Source of the DNA: Dactylosporangium sp. AC04546
Lineage (GTDB): Bacteria > Actinomycetota > Actinomycetes > Mycobacteriales > Micromonosporaceae
Reading direction: 5' to 3'
Assembly: GCF_022095675.1 (NCBI RefSeq)
Contig: NZ_JAHYSG010000033.1
Coordinates: forward strand, 42,004-106,003
Length of the DNA stretch: 64,000 nt
Shown: in pieces, positions 59,276 through 64,000 of the stretch
How the letters are laid out: each line of letters opens with the position of its first letter
How positions within the stretch are numbered: the first letter of the stretch is position 1
Translations under genes and position numbers: made by a program
Notes under the pieces: generated by a model
Database searches by the model: none
Told to the model about the DNA's origin: nothing
What the model saw: only the letters and a program-made list of their open reading frames with translations

Positions 59276-60052
59276 ATGACTGGAAACCTGCCCCCAGTAG
59301 TGTCGCGGGAGGAGTGGCTCGCCGCCCGCAGGGAGCTGCTGGCGAAAGAGAAGGCCCTGACGAAGGCCCGCGACGCGCTCAACGCCGACCGCCGCCGGCT
59401 GCCGATGGTCCGCGTCGACAAGCCGTACACCTTCGAGGGTCCCGCCGGCCCGGTCGGCCTGGCGGACCTGTTCGACGGCCGGGCGCAGCTCGTCGTGCAC
59501 CACTTCATGTTCGCCCCGGACTGGGACGCCGCCTGCGCGAGCTGCTCGTCGGCCGCCGACGGCATCGCCGGCCTGCGGCAGCTGCACGCGCGCGGCACCA
59601 CGCTCGTCGCGGTGTCCCGCGCGCCCTACGCGAAGCTCGCCGCGTTCCGGGAGCGGATGGGATGGACGTTCCCGTGGTACTCCTCGTACGGCAGCGACTT
59701 CAACTACGACCACCACGCCACCCTCGACGACCGGGTCGCCCCGGTGCTGCTGCACTTCCGCACCGAGGCCGAGCTGCGCGAGCACGGCGTGCCGTGGACC
59801 GGCGGCCCGTGGACGCCCGGCATGAACGGCGCGGAGATGCCCGGCATCAGCGCGTTCCTGCGCGTGGGTGACGAGGTCTTCCACACGTACTCCACGTTCG
59901 GCCGCGGCATCGAGGAGTTCCACAACGGCTACCGGTACCTCGACCTCACCGCGCTGGGCCGCCAGGAGCCGTGGGAGGAGCCGAAGGGCCGCGCCGAACC
60001 CCTCGGGATGCAGGTCGGCGGCCCGGGCATGCGCCTGCCGGACGAGTACTGA
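59276..60052 (+). CDS. DUF899 thioredoxin-like protein
   Basis: The 258-residue protein matches DUF899: VVSREEWLAARRELLAKEKALT, RRLPMVRVDKPYTFEGPAGP, LVVHHFMFAPDWDAACASCSSAAD (CxxC-like redox site), WYSSYGSDFNYD and EVFHTYSTFGRG. The fold is thioredoxin-like and the function is unknown, possibly redox-related. It is controlled from the LysR operator region upstream. Confidence 0.9.
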   Translation: MTGNLPPVVSREEWLAARRELLAKEKALTKARDALNADRRRLPMVRVDKPYTFEGPAGPVGLADLFDGRAQLVVHHFMFAPDWDAACASCSSAADGIAGLRQLHARGTTLVAVSRAPYAKLAAFRERMGWTFPWYSSYGSDFNYDHHATLDDRVAPVLLHFRTEAELREHGVPWTGGPWTPGMNGAEMPGISAFLRVGDEVFHTYSTFGRGIEEFHNGYRYLDLTALGRQEPWEEPKGRAEPLGMQVGGPGMRLPDEY

Positions 60053-60068
60053 GGAGCACTGAGGGGCT

Positions 60069-60533
60069 CTACAGCCCGCACTCGGTGTCGGAGCTGCCGG
60101 GGTTGGCGTCGGCGAGGCGGTCGAGCGCCCGGGCGACCGAGCGCAGCTCGGCCGGGCTCAGGTGGTCGGCGAAGAAGGCCGCGACGACGCCGTCGACGAG
60201 CGGCCGCGCGGCGGCGAGCGCGTCGCGGCCGGCCGGCGTGAGCTCCGCCCAGGTGGCGCGCCGGTCGGTCGGCGGTGTCGCCCGGGTCACCCAGCCGTCC
60301 TTGGTCTCCAGCTTGGTCACGAGCCGGGTGGCGCCGCTGCGCGAGATCATCAGCTCCGCCGCGAGCGGCGCCATCCGCAGCCGCCCGCCGGCCCGGTCGA
60401 GCGCGGCGAGCACCTCGTGCTCGAAGTACGTCATCCCGGCGCCGGCCCGCAGCCGGTTGTTCAGGTGCGCGAACAGCAGCGAGTCGGCCCGCCAGACCGC
60501 GCGCCACGCCTCGAGCTGCTCCTCGCTCGCCAC
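60069..60533 (-). CDS. MarR-family transcriptional regulator
   Basis: The protein is about 154 residues. The winged-helix core is LTYFEHEVLAAL-like (MTYFEHEVLAALDRAG), then LAAELMISRSGATRLVTKLETKDGWVTR, TPPTDRRATWAELTPAGRDAL. It starts at GTG 60533. TACACT on the minus strand lies 7 nt before the GTG, with TTCACG 17 bp further upstream, which indicates a leaderless transcript. An operator overlies this promoter and that of the divergent gene. Confidence 0.92.
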   Translation of the reverse strand: MASEEQLEAWRAVWRADSLLFAHLNNRLRAGAGMTYFEHEVLAALDRAGGRLRMAPLAAELMISRSGATRLVTKLETKDGWVTRATPPTDRRATWAELTPAGRDALAAARPLVDGVVAAFFADHLSPAELRSVARALDRLADANPGSSDTECGL

Positions 60534-60556
60534 GCTGTGCAGTGTACGGGCGAACG

Positions 60557-60613
60557 GTTGACGCGTGAACTCTGCCCGGTTAGCGTGCACACATGAACGG
60601 TTCACACGTGAAC
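60557..60613. promoter_or_regulatory. Paired MarR operators over divergent leaderless promoters
   Basis: GTTGACGCGTGAAC (60557-60570) and GTTCACACGTGAAC (60600-60613) are related palindromes, centres 43 bp apart. The first covers the -35 of both promoters: TTGACG (60558-60563)-N17-TAGCGT (60581-60586) for the plus gene, and TTCACG (60569-60564)-N17-TACACT (60546-60541) for marR. The second lies inside the first codons of the plus gene. Repression of both by MarR is the simplest reading. Confidence 0.7.
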
Positions 60614-60949
60614 TATCCGCTCGTCTCCGTCATCGACTACCCGGTCGACGGCCCGGCCGCCCAGTCCTCGGTCGTCGAGGCGTTCGCCGCGATCCAGGAG
60701 CAGTGGGTCCGCCACCACCGGGGCTACCGGTCCGCGCGGTTCCTGGCCAGCACCGGCGGCGACCGCGTCTGCGCCCTCGTGCACTGGGACAGCGAGGCCG
60801 ACCTGCGCGCCTTCGAGGCGGCCACCGACACCGCCGGGCTCGACGCCGCCATCGCCCGCGCCCTCGGCGGGCTCACCGGCGTCGGGGCGCCGCGGCTGAC
60901 CCGCTACCGGGTGGTGCGCGAGGTCCTCCCCGTGCGCGACGCCGGCTGA
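60593..60949 (+). CDS. Antibiotic-biosynthesis-monooxygenase-like (ABM) domain protein
   Basis: The 118-residue protein has a ferredoxin-like alpha/beta barrel pattern (VSVIDYPVDGPAAQSSVVEAF, WVRHHRGYRSARFLASTGGDRVCALVHWDSEADLRAFEA). ATG 60593 is 6 nt after a TAGCGT -10 box, so the message is probably leaderless. It is followed by an F420-type oxidoreductase gene 14 bp on. Together they may modify or detoxify an aromatic or quinone compound sensed by MarR. Confidence 0.78.
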   Translation: MNGSHVNYPLVSVIDYPVDGPAAQSSVVEAFAAIQEQWVRHHRGYRSARFLASTGGDRVCALVHWDSEADLRAFEAATDTAGLDAAIARALGGLTGVGAPRLTRYRVVREVLPVRDAG

Positions 60950-60963
60950 CCGGGGGCGCCGCC

Positions 60964-61809
60964 ATGGACATCGGCATCGGCCTTCCCGGCCACGCACCCT
61001 GGACCGACGGGCGGCAGCTCGTGGAGTGGGCGCGCCGCGCCGAGGCCCGCGGGTTCTCCAGCGTCGCGGTGAGCGACCGGCTGTGCTGGTCGACGCCGGA
61101 GCCGCTGGTCACCCTCGCGGCCGCCGCCGGCGCCACGCGCCGCATCCGGCTGCTCACCAGCGTGCTGCTGGCCCCGCTGCACACCAACCACCTGCTGTTC
61201 GCCAAGGCGGTGGCGACCCTCGACCATCTCGCCGGACCCGGCCGGCTGCAGCTCGGCCTGGCCGCCGGCTTCCGGGCGGACGACTTCACCGCGAGCGGCG
61301 TCGACTACGCCGGGCGCGGCCAGGCCTTCACCGCGCTGCTGGAGCGGCTGCGCGACACCGGCGCGCCCGGACTGCGGCCGGCCACCCCCGGCGGGACGGC
61401 CCTGCTGTTCGGTGGCACCTCCCGCGCCGCCCTGCGCCGCATCGCGAGCCGCGGCACCGGCTGGCTGGCCGGCACGGCCACCGTCGAGGACCTGGACGAC
61501 TTCCTGCCGCAACTGCACGCGGCGTGGGCCGCGGCCGGTCGTGACGGCGCGCCCCGGGTCGTCGTGTCGGCGATGTACGCCCTCGGCCCGCACGCCGCGG
61601 CGTCGGTGGCCAGCGCCATCGGCCCGTACTACGCCTTCGCCGGCGAGGAGTGGGCCCGCGCGGGCATCGCCGCCGCGTGCACGTCGGCGGAGCAGATCAC
61701 CGAGCTCGTCGAGGCGTTCGAACGGGCCGGCTGCGACGAGCTGATCCTCACCGGCAACGACCCCGACCCGGCCCAGGTGGACCTGCTCGCGGAGGCGCTG
61801 GGCCGCTGA
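60964..61809 (+). CDS. LLM-class flavin/F420-dependent oxidoreductase
   Basis: The 281-residue protein belongs to the luciferase-like family: DIGIGLPGHAPWTDGRQLVEWARRAEARGFSSVAVSD, TRRIRLLTSVLLAPLHTNHLLFAKAVATLDHLAGPGRLQLGLAAG, and ELILTGNDPDPAQVDLLAEAL. It is probably F420- or FMN-dependent. It is in one unit with the ABM-like gene under MarR control. Confidence 0.9.
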   Translation: MDIGIGLPGHAPWTDGRQLVEWARRAEARGFSSVAVSDRLCWSTPEPLVTLAAAAGATRRIRLLTSVLLAPLHTNHLLFAKAVATLDHLAGPGRLQLGLAAGFRADDFTASGVDYAGRGQAFTALLERLRDTGAPGLRPATPGGTALLFGGTSRAALRRIASRGTGWLAGTATVEDLDDFLPQLHAAWAAAGRDGAPRVVVSAMYALGPHAAASVASAIGPYYAFAGEEWARAGIAAACTSAEQITELVEAFERAGCDELILTGNDPDPAQVDLLAEALGR

Positions 61810-62004
61810 GCGCCATGCTGGGCGGCGGCGGTTTCACCACTGATCCGGCCGGAGAGGGCGGGTACGTCGTCTACCGCAGCCGCGACGCGCGGCTGGGCAA
61901 CCGCCCCGCCCGCCGCGGCTGGGAGCGCGTCTTACCCGGCGCCGGGTGGCCGATCAGGGACAGTTGGCATCCGATCACGGGCGCCGGTCTCTACGGTGCC
62001 GGGC

Positions 62005-63219
62005 ATGGGACGCGTGCTGTGGTGCCTGGTGCTGATCGCCGCTGGGGTGCTCGTCGCGCCGGCAGCCGCCGGAGCGGACCCGGCCCAGCTGGCCGGTGCC
62101 ACGGTCGAGGCGCCGTTCGACGGCAACATGCAGTACATCGGCCGCTTCGGCTTCGCCAACAACGTCGTGGTGACCGCGTTCGACGACGACACGGTCGAGG
62201 TCGACGACGTGCATCCGCTCGCGATCAGCGGGGACTGCTGGTACCCGGACGCCGCCGATCACACCCGGGCGCGGTGCGCGGCCCACTTCGACCTCACCAT
62301 CGCGCCGGGCGAGGGCGACGACGTGGTCACCATCGCCGGCGACACGCAGAACTGGCGGCTCGACCTCGGCCCCGGGGCCGACCGGGCCGACGTGACCGGC
62401 GCCAACCCCGAGTCCGGCTCCCTGGTGCAGCTCAACGGCGGCACCGGCGACGACGTGGTGCTCACCCGGTCGACGCCGCTGGAATTCGACGGGCAGGGCG
62501 GCACCGACACGGTCAGCTACGCGACGTCGCCGGCGCCGTTCGCCAAGTGCGACACCGCGGCCGAGGGCGTGACGGTCGACCTCGGCGCGGGCGTCGGCGG
62601 CCCGAGCGGCGACGACGCCTACGAGTCGGTCGAGAACGCCGTCGGCAGCTGCATGCGCGACACCCTCACCGGCGACGGCGGGGCGAACCGGCTCGAGGGC
62701 GGCGCCGGCGACGACGTGCTCGACGGCGCGGGCGGCAACGACACCGTCATCGGCGGCGCCGGATCCGACGAGCTGCACGGCGGCGCCGGCACCGACACCG
62801 CGAGCTACGCGGGTCACACCCAGGCGGTCACGGCCGACCTCGACGGCGTCGCCGACGACGGCGCGCCGGGCGAGAACGACCTCGTCGCCACCGACGTCGA
62901 GAACCTCTCCGGCGGCACCGGGGCCGACACCCTCACCGGCGACAGCGGCGCGAACCGGCTCACCGGCGATACCTGCCTCGGCGTGGTCCTCTGCGCCGGC
63001 CAGGGCGACGTCCTCAACGGCGGCGCCGGCGCGGACGTCCTGCTGGGCGGCTTCGGTGACGACACCCTCTCGGGCGGCCCCGGCAACGACACCCTGACCG
63101 CCGGCCCGGGCGACGACACGCTCAATGGCGACGGCGGCTTCGACGACCTGGACGGCGGGTCCGGCACCGACTCGTGCAGCGCCGGCCTGGGCGGCGGCAC
63201 CACGACCAACTGCGAGTGA
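62005..63219 (+). CDS. Secreted RTX-like calcium-binding repeat protein
   Basis: The 404-residue protein has a Sec signal peptide ([21 protein letters not shown]). A unique N-terminal domain of about 190 residues contains four Cys. From about residue 225 onward there are some ten glycine/aspartate nonapeptides of the GGxGxDxLx type ([29 protein letters not shown]), which bind Ca2+ and form a parallel beta roll. No type I secretion genes are nearby, so export is by Sec. ATG 62005 lies 7 nt after TACGGT, a possible -10. The role is unknown; a toxin is not implied. Confidence 0.85.
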   Translation: MGRVLWCLVLIAAGVLVAPAAAGADPAQLAGATVEAPFDGNMQYIGRFGFANNVVVTAFDDDTVEVDDVHPLAISGDCWYPDAADHTRARCAAHFDLTIAPGEGDDVVTIAGDTQNWRLDLGPGADRADVTGANPESGSLVQLNGGTGDDVVLTRSTPLEFDGQGGTDTVSYATSPAPFAKCDTAAEGVTVDLGAGVGGPSGDDAYESVENAVGSCMRDTLTGDGGANRLEGGAGDDVLDGAGGNDTVIGGAGSDELHGGAGTDTASYAGHTQAVTADLDGVADDGAPGENDLVATDVENLSGGTGADTLTGDSGANRLTGDTCLGVVLCAGQGDVLNGGAGADVLLGGFGDDTLSGGPGNDTLTAGPGDDTLNGDGGFDDLDGGSGTDSCSAGLGGGTTTNCE

Positions 63220-63220
63220 C

Positions 63221-63596
63221 TATCCGCAGCAGCTCAAGCCGTTCGCCGTGACCGGCCGGTGCGCGCGCCTGGTGACCACGCGGGTGCCGTCGCTCGCCGG
63301 GGACGGCGGCGTGCTCGTCCCGGTCGAGCGGATGTCGGCCGAGCAGGCGCGGCTGCTGACGGCCGGGCTGCCGCCGGTGCCGGCCGCCGTGACGCAGGGG
63401 CTGCTGGCGGAGACCCGGCGCTGGCCGTTGCTGCTGCGGCTGCTGAACAAGATCCTTGCCGACCAGGTGCGCGCCGGCGCCCGGGTGGCGGAGGTGGCGG
63501 CCGAGCTGCTGGTGCGGCTGTGGGCCGGCGGTGCGCTCGGCGACCCTCGCCGTCTGCGGCAGCGCCGGCGTGCACCTGCTCGGGCTCTACGTCTAG
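63221..63596 (+). pseudogene. STAND/NB-ARC gene fragment joined to a foreign 3' end
   Basis: The first frame from 63221 reads ARLVTTRVPSLAGDGGVLVP, then SAEQARLLTAGLPPVPAAV and RWPLLLRLLNKILADQVRAG. This is the post-Walker-B part of an NB-ARC/STAND ATPase, without P-loop or start. Near 63540 coding character shifts to another frame ending LAVCGSAGVHLLGLYV with TAG at 63594-63596. Both pieces are truncated and abut, which marks a deletion junction. Confidence 0.7.
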
Positions 63597-64000
63597 CGGG
63601 TCAGCGCGGACAGCGTGGCGACCAGGTCGGCCGGGGTGGGCTGGGCCGCCATGTCGGCCTGCTGGGCGCGGGCGGCCGCCGCGAACGACGGGTCGCTCAG
63701 CAGCGCCTTCACCGACGTACGGATCGTCTCCTCCGTGGCCTCGTGGCCCTCCACGTGCAGGCCCGCGCCCGCGGCGGCCACCCGCGCCGCCGAGGCCGAC
63801 TGCTCGGCGGCGAACGTCGCCACCAGCTGGGGGACGCCCGCCCACAGCGACGTCAGCGTGCTCCCGCCCCCACCGTGGTGGATGACCGCGGCGCAGGTCG
63901 GCAGCAGCAGCCGGAGCGGGACGTGCTCGGCCACCCGGACCCCCGGGGGCACCGTGCCCAGGGCGGCCACGTCCTCGCGGGTCGCGGTCACCACCAGGTC
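63593..64000 (-). CDS. GT1-family glycosyltransferase, C-terminal part (runs off window)
   Basis: The frame is open to base 64000, so only the last 135 residues are seen. The nucleotide-sugar-binding signature of macrolide/UGT-type transferases is clear: LLPTCAAVIHHGGGGSTLTSLWAGVPQLV, with the His-His-Gly-Gly core. Such enzymes attach sugars to natural products or lipids. The stop TAG overlaps the TAG of the adjacent remnant. Confidence 0.88.
   Translation of the reverse strand, partial: DLVVTATREDVAALGTVPPGVRVAEHVPLRLLLPTCAAVIHHGGGGSTLTSLWAGVPQLVATFAAEQSASAARVAAAGAGLHVEGHEATEETIRTSVKALLSDPSFAAAARAQQADMAAQPTPADLVATLSALTR

Noticed and set aside
56207..59923. Very long open minus-strand frame of over 1200 codons upstream-extending the sugar-binding protein
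   Set aside because: High GC content keeps alternative frames open; homology begins only at the lipoprotein start 57481, and real MBL and LysR genes occupy the rest.
61964..61997. TTGGCA ... TACGGT as a promoter for the RTX-like gene
   Set aside because: The 22-bp spacer is too long; only the -10-like box is retained as a suggestion.
62005..63219. Haemolysin-type toxin
   Set aside because: Only the calcium-binding repeats are shared; there is no pore-forming domain, acyltransferase or type I secretion gene.

Overview
The window is very GC-rich, packed with short intergenic gaps, ATGA/GTGA start-stop overlaps and GTG starts. It carries ECF sigma factors, LysR/TetR/MarR/IclR regulators, F420-type LLM oxidoreductase and NB-ARC fragments. 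This points to a chromosome of a filamentous actinomycete, probably of the Micromonosporaceae type; the family-level guess is inference from gene flavour only. No rRNA, tRNA, CRISPR array, transposase or origin was seen.

Layout. (1) 1-14135: a catabolic and uptake block. Inward-facing genes encode a VOC/TIM-barrel isomerase, a citryl-CoA-lyase-like enzyme, a class III CoA-transferase and an IclR regulator. Divergent from these run an aldehyde dehydrogenase, a zinc alcohol dehydrogenase, a ThDP enzyme, a branched-chain-amino-acid-type ABC importer (with a fused LivM-LivG protein) and an EamA exporter. (2) 14237-19110: a secreted ThuA-like protein divergent from a complete PQQ operon (pqqA, pqqC, pqqDE fusion, pqqB), then a TetR gene. 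(3) 19163-19848: remnants of two truncated genes abutting. (4) 19853-27222: polar amino-acid ABC importer, GNAT, ECF sigma with its membrane partner, a truncated cysteine hydrolase beside a GlxA-type regulator, MFS. (5) 27279-33478: two-component system divergent from an ABC-2 exporter, an Ala-rich-tail protein and an alpha-solenoid protein. (6) 33586-39465: ECF41 sigma with an MMPL transporter, and a second two-component system. (7) 39488-47642: small housekeeping and accessory genes (DUF3592, DUF1963, phosphotransferases, MFS/LysR, TetR, methyltransferase, GNAT). (8) 47989-50742: a chloramphenicol-exporter-like gene preceded by a short leader ORF and hairpin, then two decayed genes. (9) 50726-53498: DUF4419 protein and another ECF sigma/anti-sigma-like pair. 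(10) 53574-59229: carbohydrate ABC importer cotranscribed with a metallo-beta-lactamase-fold hydrolase. (11) 59276-64000: DUF899, a MarR-controlled monooxygenase/LLM pair, a secreted RTX-like protein, a STAND fragment and a truncated glycosyltransferase.

How it works together. The first block reads as one inducible pathway: import of an organic acid, ThDP-dependent cleavage or decarboxylation to an aldehyde, oxidation, CoA activation and retro-Claisen cleavage, under IclR control; the substrate is not identifiable from sequence. Several regulated genes appear to be transcribed as leaderless mRNAs (a TANNNT box 6-7 nt before the start codon), often with an inverted-repeat operator over the promoter. 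At least seven degraded genes show that this segment has undergone repeated small deletions.
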